26,055 nucleotides of DNA from a virus. Location of the stretch: positions 1 to 26,055 of IMG/VR virus record IMGVR_UViG_3300030105_000934; one strand, written 5' to 3'. Positions 1-9,800 of the stretch are shown in pieces. The notes beneath the pieces were generated by a model that did not search any database, was not told the origin of the DNA, and saw only the letters and a list, made by a program, of their open reading frames with translations. The stretch's first letter is position 1. Each line of letters begins with the position of its first letter. The position numbers were made by a program, and so were the translations under genes.

Positions 1-1
1 A

Positions 2-1549
2 TTACCTAGTGGGCAAGAGCCTACCCCGGAATTTATGAATGTTTCCCAACAGAATTTAAATAATCAGACTCGTCAAATGGCTGACATGTTAAACATGATG
101 GCACCAAAAGATGAGCAACTAGCATATATCAACGAACAAGAAGCTGGCATCCTAAAACTATTAGGTGGCTCAGGTACTACAGAAAACAACCCAGCAGGTA
201 TACCTTCTTTCTATGGCGGACAAGGACCTGGCGGAATGGGAGCTGGAGGTTATGGCGGTGGTATGAGAGATAGTAAAGGAAACTCTGTAGGAGGCGGAGG
301 CGGAGCTGCAGAAAGAGAACGTGAAAGACAAGCTGAAGCAGCAGCTAATGCAAGAGAACAAGCACGAGCAGCTAGTGTACAAGCAGCAGCAGCTAGTGTA
401 CAAGCAACAGCAGCGGCAGAAAATAATTACGGTAGACCAAACATGGGCGAGATTACAGGTGGCTACAATACACCAACAGGCGATATGCCAACAGGGTCAA
501 CAGGGATTAATCCAGAAATAAATGATCCAGAAAAACTTGCAGAACTAAGAGCAGAGATAAAAGCTAAAGAACAACTTGAAAAAGATTTAGAAGATGCTAT
601 AGTTACATCAAGCACTGGTAATGTAACTTCTGGTGGTTACAATATAAAAACAGGTAAAACTACACCAGTAACTAATGTAATGGCAGGCGGTCTTGTAGAC
701 AAAGCACGTGAAAGATACAATGATTTTAGAACGCAAATGGATTATGCTAATCAAATGGAAATACAAGATGCAGTATCAGCAATGGATCCACAAGAGCGTT
801 CTATGATGAGTATGTATGGAGGCACAACTGATGCTAGTATTGCTAATCAAATGGAGCTTGGGGGATATACTAGAGACCCTGTGGGTAGACTAGGTGGCAT
901 GGAAGACAGACTTGGAGAACTAACTACTAAAGCTAAAGCCAATGATATTACTAGTACAGAGTTAAATGAGTTAGCACAACTTAATGAGTTTTATGGTAAG
1001 AATCCAACTACAGGTATGGGCTTCTTAGAATCATTAGAGTATCAAGTTACTAATCCAGAATTTATAGAAGGCATAAAGAAAGCCGCGCCACTATTAGGTG
1101 CTGCAGCTTTAACTGCATTTGCTCCTTTAGGTGTTAAAAGTATTTTCTCAATAGGTAAAATGTTAATGGATGTTACTGGTAAAACTCCGCAAAGTTTGAG
1201 AGACACAATACAAAATGCGTTAAACAAATTAACTGGTGGTGAGAAAAAAGCTTTAACTAAATCATTGCCATCTACTTACAAAGGCTTTGGAATACAAGGC
1301 TCCGGAGGCGGAGGCGGTGAAGATAGAAGAGCAGCAGAAGCAGAAGCTGAAAGAAAAGCACGAGAAGAAGAAGAGAGAAGAGCAAGGGAAGAAGAAGAAA
1401 ACAATCGTGAACAAGATAGATTTCAAAGATCTTTTGCTAACAGATATTTTGTTGGCCCAGCAAGTTTAGATGCAGTAAGAAAGTATGCAACAGAAGGTGG
1501 CTACAATCAATTAACACCATTTGGTGGTAGAGAAATAGAAACAGTTTAA
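2..1549 (+). CDS. Phage structural protein, Gly-rich and Glu/Arg-rich (5' end outside window)
   Basis: The reading frame is open to the left edge of the window. The first ATG in frame (position 35) has only a GGA three or four bases before it, so the true start probably lies upstream. An N-terminal stretch with an APKDEQLAYIN-type motif is followed by Gly-rich sequence, an Ala/Gln/Arg coiled-coil-like segment (about residues 85-135 from the ATG), a polar middle, a hydrophobic segment at about 350-380 and a second Gly5 plus Glu/Arg-rich helix at about 422-460. I find no cysteine. It sits directly upstream of the ejection-type genes and shares an identical translation start context with them, so a virion or tail-associated role is inferred. 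I recognise the general look from marine phages but cannot name a function. Confidence 0.8.
   Translation, partial: LPSGQEPTPEFMNVSQQNLNNQTRQMADMLNMMAPKDEQLAYINEQEAGILKLLGGSGTTENNPAGIPSFYGGQGPGGMGAGGYGGGMRDSKGNSVGGGGGAAERERERQAEAAANAREQARAASVQAAAASVQATAAAENNYGRPNMGEITGGYNTPTGDMPTGSTGINPEINDPEKLAELRAEIKAKEQLEKDLEDAIVTSSTGNVTSGGYNIKTGKTTPVTNVMAGGLVDKARERYNDFRTQMDYANQMEIQDAVSAMDPQERSMMSMYGGTTDASIANQMELGGYTRDPVGRLGGMEDRLGELTTKAKANDITSTELNELAQLNEFYGKNPTTGMGFLESLEYQVTNPEFIEGIKKAAPLLGAAALTAFAPLGVKSIFSIGKMLMDVTGKTPQSLRDTIQNALNKLTGGEKKALTKSLPSTYKGFGIQGSGGGGGEDRRAAEAEAERKAREEEERRAREEEENNREQDRFQRSFANRYFVGPASLDAVRKYATEGGYNQLTPFGGREIETV
367..406 (+). repeat. Short tandem repeat, two 19-base copies at 21-base period
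   Basis: The 19-base unit agcagctagtgtacaagca occurs at 367-385 and exactly again at 388-406. It encodes a repeated seven-residue Ala/Ser/Val/Gln block within the coiled-coil-like part of the first gene. The perfect nucleotide identity suggests a recent slippage duplication. Confidence 0.85.
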
Positions 1550-1565
1550 GGAATAAATTATGGCA
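1548..1565 (+). promoter_or_regulatory. Ribosome binding site, copy 1 of an identical start cassette
   Basis: The 18 bases aaggaataaattatggca span the stop of the first gene, the AAGGA ribosome binding site and the ATG of the 406-residue gene. The same 18 bases recur at 2780-2797 before the next gene. Confidence 0.8.
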
Positions 1566-2780
1566 ACAATATATGATTATTTAATAGGCACAGGTGGTGA
1601 TCAGACTTTAGGTCAAACACAAACAGAAGCACAACCTATGCCTGAGTATCTAACAGATGCATCAGCTAGAGCAATTGAAGCTGCTAAAGGTGTAGCCTCA
1701 GAAGGTTACGCATCATACGGCGGACCCAGGATAGCAGGACTATCTTTAGAACAGCAACAAGCAATAGCGCAACAACAAAGCTATGCAGGACAAGGTGTTG
1801 CTGGAGCTAACGTAGGTATTGGCACACTAGGACAAGCAGGCGGTGTTTATGGTGATGCAAGACAGCTTGGTGGCACTGCTGAAGGTTACATAGGTGCAGG
1901 CATAGGTACTGCAGCAGGGGGTCTTGGAACTTTAAGTTCATCATTTGATGCAGCACAAAGATCTAGACAAATGGCTGAAGGTGCATATGGTTTAGGTGGT
2001 CAAGGGGGGCAAGGAATTACTGGTGCAGAGATTCAAGGTTTTATGAACCCATATACAACTAACGTAATTGATGCAGCGGCTAGAAAATTTACTGAAGAAG
2101 GTGCTAGACAACAAACTAACTTAGGAGCAAAAGCTGCTATGTCTGGCGGGTTTGGCGGCAGTCGTGCGGCTATATTATCTGGCATGCAAGGACGTTCACA
2201 ACAAGAAGGTATTGGCGATCTATATTCTAAAGGTTTATCAAGCGCTTATGAGTCTGCATTAGCTGCAGCTCAAGAAGGCCGCAAGCGTCAACTTCAAGGA
2301 GCACAAGCGCAGTCTCAAGCAGCAGGTCAAAGTACCCAAGCTGGTAATTTAGCAAGATCAGCATCTGGTGAGATGAGACAGTTTGGAGCACTACAAGGAC
2401 AACTTGGCGGACAACAAAGACAGTTGGCAGATTCAACTAGATTGCTAGGCGACTCACAACGAGGACTTGGTATGGATCAAATTACAGCGGCGCAAAGAAG
2501 ACAACAACTTGGACAAGCAGATGTTGCTTCACAATTAGGTGTGGCTGGATTGCAACAAGGTGTTGATCAAAGATCTATGGATGTAGCTTATGCAGACTTC
2601 TTAAAAGAACAAGACTATCCTAAAGATCAACTTAATTTTTTAAGCGGAATGATACAAGGCACTCCTTACAGAACAGGCGCAGGGGCTGCTGCACAACAAT
2701 ATGACAAGCCAAGTAACTTTGATAAAGCAGTTGGTTATGGTTCTCAGATAGCAGATATCTACAACATGTTTGGAAAGTAA
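1560..2780 (+). CDS. Ala/Gly/Gln-rich phage structural protein, putative ejection (internal virion) protein
   Basis: 406 residues with very high Ala, Gly and Gln and no cysteine that I can find. A conserved-looking core has an FMNPYTTNVIDAA motif at about 161-173, a GFGGSRAAILSGM motif at about 198-210, long Gln-rich helical sequence, and an FLKEQDYPKDQLNFLSG motif at about 347-363. This combination is familiar from uncharacterised structural proteins of marine podoviruses. Its place two genes before a giant protein with an N-terminal transglycosylase-like domain matches the T7 order of internal virion proteins gp14, gp15 and gp16. That positional analogy is the only basis for the ejection role. 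The start is supported by AAGGA seven bases before the ATG. Confidence 0.8.
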   Translation: MATIYDYLIGTGGDQTLGQTQTEAQPMPEYLTDASARAIEAAKGVASEGYASYGGPRIAGLSLEQQQAIAQQQSYAGQGVAGANVGIGTLGQAGGVYGDARQLGGTAEGYIGAGIGTAAGGLGTLSSSFDAAQRSRQMAEGAYGLGGQGGQGITGAEIQGFMNPYTTNVIDAAARKFTEEGARQQTNLGAKAAMSGGFGGSRAAILSGMQGRSQQEGIGDLYSKGLSSAYESALAAAQEGRKRQLQGAQAQSQAAGQSTQAGNLARSASGEMRQFGALQGQLGGQQRQLADSTRLLGDSQRGLGMDQITAAQRRQQLGQADVASQLGVAGLQQGVDQRSMDVAYADFLKEQDYPKDQLNFLSGMIQGTPYRTGAGAAAQQYDKPSNFDKAVGYGSQIADIYNMFGK

Positions 2781-2797
2781 AGGAATAAATTATGGCA
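2780..2797 (+). promoter_or_regulatory. Ribosome binding site, copy 2 of an identical start cassette
   Basis: An exact 18-base copy of the cassette at 1548-1565, overlapping the stop of the 406-residue gene and the start of the 343-residue gene. Identical spacing should give the two proteins similar translation rates. Confidence 0.8.
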
Positions 2798-3823
2798 GAT
2801 ATGTACCCGTCATTTCAATACGGAAATTTAATTGAAGAACGAAAAAAACAATTAATTAGAGAGCAAGAAGCTAAAGATTTTGCAGAAAGATTTAGCGAAT
2901 TTACAGACCCTAATTATAAACCTGAATCCATAATGGATAAGTTTGCTATAGATCCTAATTACAACATAATACAAGAAAATGCAGATTCAATGGCTATGCC
3001 TCCTATGGCAGAAATTAAAAATCAAAAAATAAAAGAAAAAAGTAGTAAGTTTGATTCTGCAATGACAGGTGATGTAGAAAACATTTTAGCAGTCGCAAAA
3101 AAGAATGCTGATACATCGCGAAAAATTAAAACTGAAGCTGAAGCTAAAGCTGAGAAAGAAAAGTTTGTACCTAAAGATACTTTGCTTGGTAGAATATTTG
3201 ACAAAAGAATTAAACCCGGTGAAGATATATCTAACAGTGCTAAAGCTTCGGCTATGCTTAGAAACGTTAGTGATAATTTATTAGAGCGTCGTTTAGTTGG
3301 TGGCAAAGAAGGCACTGATACTTTAAGTAGAATCTTAGGCCCAAGTGGCGGCATAAGAGAAGGCATGACTGAAATAGAAGCTTTGGAAACTGCGGCTCAA
3401 TCTAAAAATCTTGCAACTATACTAGCAGATCAAAAACTTAGAAGAGGTGAAGCTGATATTAAGAAGGTAGCAGCTGACACGGCATTACAAAAAGCAGGCA
3501 TTAATACTGAGAATATGGATTCAGATACTAAATTTGCTTATTACCAAACTCTTGCTGAATTGGGAGAAGATAATATTGGTTATCCAATATTTCAAAAGAA
3601 ACTTCTTGAGAATATGAAGAGACAACAAAGTGTAGAAATTTTAGATAACATAGGTCCTGAATATACTAAAGCTTTAGACGTTTTAAGAGTGGAAAAACCA
3701 GGAACTCCTGAATATGATCGTGCTCTAAAAATGTTGCAACTTTATGGAAGTTATCTTCCTGGACTAGAGGATATGGCAAAAACAACAGAAGTACAGTCTG
3801 CAAAAGAATTGACAAACAGTTAA
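2792..3823 (+). CDS. Putative internal virion or ejection protein, helical
   Basis: 343 residues, highly charged, predicted by eye to be mostly helical, with no hydrophobic span and no cysteine found. A Lys/Glu/Ala-rich segment at about 100-125 resembles a coiled coil. It lies between the Ala/Gly/Gln-rich protein and the giant lytic protein, where T7 carries gp15, so a role in the DNA-ejection complex is inferred from position only. I do not recognise a domain. The AAGGA ribosome binding site and the 11-base gap to the preceding gene support the start. Confidence 0.78.
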   Translation: MADMYPSFQYGNLIEERKKQLIREQEAKDFAERFSEFTDPNYKPESIMDKFAIDPNYNIIQENADSMAMPPMAEIKNQKIKEKSSKFDSAMTGDVENILAVAKKNADTSRKIKTEAEAKAEKEKFVPKDTLLGRIFDKRIKPGEDISNSAKASAMLRNVSDNLLERRLVGGKEGTDTLSRILGPSGGIREGMTEIEALETAAQSKNLATILADQKLRRGEADIKKVAADTALQKAGINTENMDSDTKFAYYQTLAELGEDNIGYPIFQKKLLENMKRQQSVEILDNIGPEYTKALDVLRVEKPGTPEYDRALKMLQLYGSYLPGLEDMAKTTEVQSAKELTNS

Positions 3824-3834
3824 CAACATAACTA

Positions 3835-3850
3835 AGAGAGTCCGCTCTCT
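3835..3850 (+). promoter_or_regulatory. Stem-loop agagag-tccg-ctctct between the 343-residue gene and the giant gene
   Basis: A perfect 6-bp stem with a four-base loop lies in the 53-base gap, 26 bases before the giant gene's start. It has no T run after it, so it is not a standard intrinsic terminator. It could be a processing or mRNA-stability hairpin that changes the yield of the giant protein. The role is inference. Confidence 0.5.
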
Positions 3851-3876
3851 GAATACTTTAAGTAAGGAAACTAACA

Positions 3877-6800
3877 ATGGCTGATGCCAAAAAGTCCAAG
3901 ATTTATAATAATCCTGGCAACATAGAAATAGGACAAGGCTACGCAGGAGAAACAGGAACGTACGCTAATGATAGAGAACGTCCTTTTGCTATATTTGATA
4001 CTCCTCAAATGGGAGTAAGAGCTTTAACTCGTGACCTTATAACTAAGATTAAAAGATTTGATGGAGATGTTGATGCTATAATAAATCAATACGCTCCTAA
4101 CAATGAAAATGATACTAAGGCTTATCAAAAATTTATTAAACAACAAATAGGTAACAAGAGTAAAGTAGATGAATCAGATCTGCCTTCTCTCATTACTGGA
4201 ATAATTAAAAAAGAAAACAAAGGATCTACGGCAGACTATTATTTAAATGATCCTAAAATAATTGAAGAAGGTATTGCATTATCTTCTAAAAGCTTTCCAT
4301 CTAACTACACCTATAGAGATGCTTTACTTGAGTATCTAACTCCACTTCCTGTCGAAGCACGAGAAGAAGGGGGGCCAGTCAATGCTGGTCAACCATATCT
4401 TGTTGGTGAAGATGGGCCCGAGATAGTAGTGCCTGAACAAAGTGGCACAGTTATTCCTAATAGTTTAATCGGAGACGATGGACAATTTATAAATTTAAAT
4501 CAAAGAGCAGAAGAAGCAGCTGCCAGAATTAAAGCAATGAGTGAAGCACCACCTTCTTCACAACAACCAGTACAATCCCAAGGACCGTTTGGTTATGATA
4601 TTAGTCAGCTAATAGAACCAAAACAAAAACGTAAAGTAAAATACATATCTTTTGACGACCCTGATACTCCTTACATAGAAGTGCCAGCAGAATTTAATGA
4701 TGATCAAACCAGGCAATTTTTAAAATCAGATGAAGCAGCTATACAATTAGCTAACAAAGGTTACTACTATACCTATGGATTAGAACCAGTTAATGCCAGA
4801 GACCCTGATAACTTAAATGACTGGGCTCTTACTTCTGGATTTAAAAAAGGTATAACCAGTGTAAAAAGCATGGGAGCTGGTTTAATAAACGCAGCAGCAG
4901 ATACATTTGGTAACGAAGAACTAGATAAATATACTAAAACATTAATTGACCAATACAACTTAGATCAATCTGCTTACAGATTTAAATACGGAGAAACTAC
5001 AGACGCACCATTAGAAGAAAGAATAGTCACACTAGAGCAAATGTTAGCAGATGAAAACAAGATGTCTGCTTTCTTAGAATGGGCTGGCAATACTACTGGC
5101 TCAGGTGCTGCTACTATGATACCAGCAGTCCTTGCTGGTGTTGCATCTGCAGTTACCACTGGTACACCTATACCAGGTATATTTTTAGTTGGTACTTCTA
5201 TGGGAATAGGAGAGACTCAGATGGCACAGTTAACTAGCCAAGGTCTTGCAAGAGATGGAGATGCTAATGCAGCGTTGTCTCTTACCACTGGTTTAGCATA
5301 TGGTGCAGTGGAAACCTACTTAGGTGCTCCCCGTATTATGTTTGATGCGTTTAACAAGACGTATGGAAAAGCAGTTACTAAAGAAGTGCTAAAAGGCATA
5401 ACTAAAACCAAAGTTAAACAAGGAGTGACTAAACCTTCCTTAGTAAAAGAATTAACAAAAGGCTTTGTCAAGTCTGCAGGATCAGAGGGTACTACTGAGG
5501 CAATACAAACTGCACTTACTTCAACAGCAGCACAGCTTAATGATGGTGAATCAATATCAGATTTATATACTTCTAAAGAATTTATAAAAGAACTAGGCGA
5601 GTCAGCAGCTGCAGGAGCTATGGCTGGGGGCGCAATAGGTGGGGCCATAACTGGTCCAGTTACTTATTTTGGTAATGCTAAACGAGCAAGAGCAGTAGAT
5701 GGTGCTATTGTTACAGGAGCAAATCTTAATACTGAAGATCCAGAGTTAGCTAAAGCTGGTTTTAAAATGGGTGACCGGGTATTAAAGACTGGTTTAGAAA
5801 CATATACTACTGCACTAGGTGACAGAGTTCCTACAGAATTTACTATTGCTGGTACAGTAATACAAGACACTGGAGCTAAAGCAGTTCAATTACTTTTTGA
5901 AACTGAAACAGATGGTAAACCATTTACAGCTAGTGTTCTTATACCTATAGAGCATTTACCAAAATTACAAATGGTTGTAGAAGAAGCAGCAGGAGCTTCA
6001 ACAGATGACAGATTTACCAACCCTACTGAGAGAGATACTGCACGTCAACCAGATGTTAAATCTATGGCGAAGAAATTAAAAGAACGTGGCTTTAAAAACA
6101 TACAAACTTATCTTGGTTTAGAAACAGGACAAACTGCAATCGATGCATTGATAGATGACTACAAGAGTTACAAAGCTAACAACGAAGTTATTCCTTACGA
6201 ATATAAAGTATTTGAAAATTCTAAAGGTGAAACTTTAAATGATGAAATGCTTAAAGAAAGAGCTGCAACTATATTAAAAAGAAATAATGCTTTTGAGATA
6301 TATGATTTCTCACAAAATGAGGGCAATCAAAACACATTAACCGAACGACAAGAGACTGCTTTAGAAAAGTTGGGTTGGTTCAATGAGAACGAAGACGGCA
6401 GTATAGCTATAGGTGCCGCAACTATTGAGCAATTAAAAAAAGATACTAATATTGAAAAGGGCAAGAAGGAAACTAACGGCCTAATTCGTATAAAAGAAAT
6501 AATTAAAAACGGGGTAAGACATGAACCTAATGCTGTAAGATCAACGGCTCTACCACCTACTGCTGTTGAGTCAACACTTACAGGGTTAGAACAAGATCTT
6601 CAATACCAAGCCCCCCAAACAAGAACAACGTCAGAGGTTGTAGGAACTCAACAAGTCGAAGGGTTGGCAAGATCTAGTAACCTTAGCAAAATAGCAGAGG
6701 CTGAAGCACTAACCCAAGAACAAAAGTTATATAAGTTTGATCTTGATAAAAGCAAGGAAGAGATTGCTACTCTTAAGGAAAGTAAAAAAGAATTAGATCC

Positions 6801-9800
6801 CGCTGGTGAAACATATACACAAGATGTTATTAATCTTAACAGAAGAATAAAAGACTTACAAAGAAACAAATACCAAAGAGCTAGGAGTTCTTCACATCCT
6901 CTATCAAGAATACTACAAATTAAAAAACTTGTAGATAGAATGGACAACAATGGTTTTAAAAGAAACCTATTGCCTTTTTATAAGTATGCATTGAAAGTTG
7001 CTAAACAAGAAAAAGATATAGTAGCAATAGATCAATACGAATCTCTCATTAAAGGATACAAACCTTCTTACGAGCATGTAGTTACAGATAGTAGAATGCG
7101 TGGTACTGGTTTTTACTTTAACTATACTTCGGCAGCTATAAGACAAATAGAAGCATTTATTTCTGAAACCAGATTACCTGAAGCCTTTAAGTCTGGATCA
7201 GAAACAGCTAGAAGTAGTTACAGAGAATCGGTAAGACAAATTAGAAATTATGAAAACATGATAGATGAGATTCGAGATGCTCGAGTTGAGTTGAACGAAT
7301 TGCTAGGAAGTTTTGATATAGAACCCATAATAAAATGGGATTCATTTAAAGGTAAACCTACTACCCCTGAAATAAATAAAATTAAAAAAAGATTATTTGG
7401 TTATGATGAGAAGATAAAAGAAAAAGTAACCAAAACTTATTGGAGTGTAAACGAGAATCCTACCTCAATAGACAGAGGTGCGTTAACACAAGAGATGTTA
7501 GATGCACTGCCTATCATCAGACAACAAATGCAAAGTGAATTAAACAGCTTAGGCTTAGATGCTTTGTCAGTTGATTTATTTAATAAGGTACTAAACGCAG
7601 AGGGGGCACAGTTAAATGGTAAATTTATTATTGGTGCTAACGCAATACAAGTAGCTTTAAACGCAAACCCTATGGTTGCTGGCAGAAAAGTAGATCCTGC
7701 ATATTCTAGAAACTTTGTTATGTATCATGAGTCCATGCATTACATACTAGACAACTTAATGACACAGAATGAGAAACAAGCATTACTTAAAGTAGCAAGA
7801 GAAGTAGGATTAAAAAGATATAACATTAAGAAACGTTATGAAGATCAACCTAACATGACTGCGCTTGGTATGCAAGAAGAAGCCATAGCTGATATGTTTG
7901 CTGAGTACATGACTGTTACAAGAAATGGGTCACTGTTCCAACCTAAAGGTGTAATGGGTAAAGTCTTTGCACGTATTGCTATTTATTTAAAAATGTTAGC
8001 TAATGCTTTAGGCTTTAATAAATTTACAGAAAGCAATAAAATATTTGAAGCTTTTGATAACGGCGTTCTAAAAGAAAGAAAAGAAATTATAGATCAAGCT
8101 GACATACAAAGACTTGGTCCGCTTAACTTGGCCAGAGCTGCTAACATATCAGAACAAGATGCTATTAACTTTTTAAACAGAAAAGAAGGTACAACCAAAG
8201 TACTTGTCAGCAGCAAGACAGGGGGCGACATCATACAGAATGAATCATTGTATAAAGCATGGGATGAATACGTTGATGATAAGTTGTTTAGACGAAATCC
8301 AATGGATACACCAAGTATTCCAGTAGTTACATACGAAGGAGCTGAAGGTGTTTTAGTAAAAACAATGTTACAGAAAGTTTCTGGTTTGTACAAGGGTTTA
8401 ACTAATGTCAATGGCATTCCTAATTTAGATCTGGTAGAAAGTTATTTACAACAACTAGAAAAACTAGATGATAGAACTCTGAATACTTTGTTTGCATATA
8501 TGCAAGACAACCTTGGTTCTAATTTAGCTTTATCTTTTGAAGAACTTACAAGACAGTATTCTAGGGTAAGTCAAACATTTGCTCAACAAGAAACTACTAG
8601 ATTATTTAGAAATTTGTTAATGCAAGCAAGTGGCATACTTGGTAATATAAATCCTGTTGAGATGTACAGAGCTAGGTTAGCCCGTATACGAGCTAACTTG
8701 CCTACACAATCTGATCTGACTATAGCAGGCAGTCCTTCAATTGTTTATCATGGTACAAATACTAGCAATATGAAAGAAATAAGAAAAAAAGGATTTAGAG
8801 TAGATCCAAAAAGATATGGATTTGACGGTTTAATCTTTGATAATTTTGGCACACACTTTGGTACCATTAACGCAGCTGATCAAAGAGCTATTCAAAAAGG
8901 TGGCATATATTCCAAATATGGTACTGGAGCAGAAGGCCCAGTATATGGTACTAAAGCAGAAGGTCCATCAACTATGGCTGCTGTATTATATATAAGAAAC
9001 CCTTTAAGAGTAACAGATTTAGGAACAGATTGGGGCACAAATAATTTACTAAAAGAATTAACAGAAAAAACAGATAAGATGGAAAGCATTGACGGAGGTC
9101 TTGCTTTATTTGTTGATCAAATATTTACTAAAGAAGAAGCTAATGCCATAAGAGAATTTGTTAGAGAAAAAACTAAAACTAAACCGTTAAAAGAACAAGA
9201 TGCTTTTTTTAATAAATATCTTAAAGAATCTATAGAAGCTAAAGGTTACGATGGTATAGTATATCGTAATCAAGTGGAAGGGATGGACAATGATCATGAT
9301 CCAATGATGGATTCTTTTATTATATTTAACAACGATCAGTATCAACAAGTAGATGGCAATGGTAATCCAGATATGCGTGACCTAAACTATAATGCATCAA
9401 CAGACGGGCCAATCGAGATAGCAATAGCGGATGATTTCTTAAGTACTAATGAGAAGATGAGCCGTCAAGGTCTTTCTGAGCATGAAAGAAATATGGTTAA
9501 GTTAAGAGCGGCTACTGAAAAGTTTTCTGCTATGGAAGAGGTAAGTCTAACTGATATAAGTACTCTTGGTAAATGGTTTTCAAACTTAAGTACTATTGCT
9601 CGTAAGTATGGTGTGGTTTCTACTATGTGGAACAGTATAGATTTCATGCAAAAACTTGCACAAAATTTTCAATCTCAGTTTGCAATAGCTACTAAAGATG
9701 CTTTCATGATATACGAATTACTAGGTGAGGACGCTGTATTTTTAGACAAAGCATTTTCTATTTCACAATCTTCTCCAGGACAATACCGTCCTGATGCTAA

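Noticed and set aside
321-521. A + strand frame of 66 codons inside the first gene
   Set aside because: It is a Gln-rich shift of the Ala/Gly-rich repeat region, with no ribosome binding site of its own.
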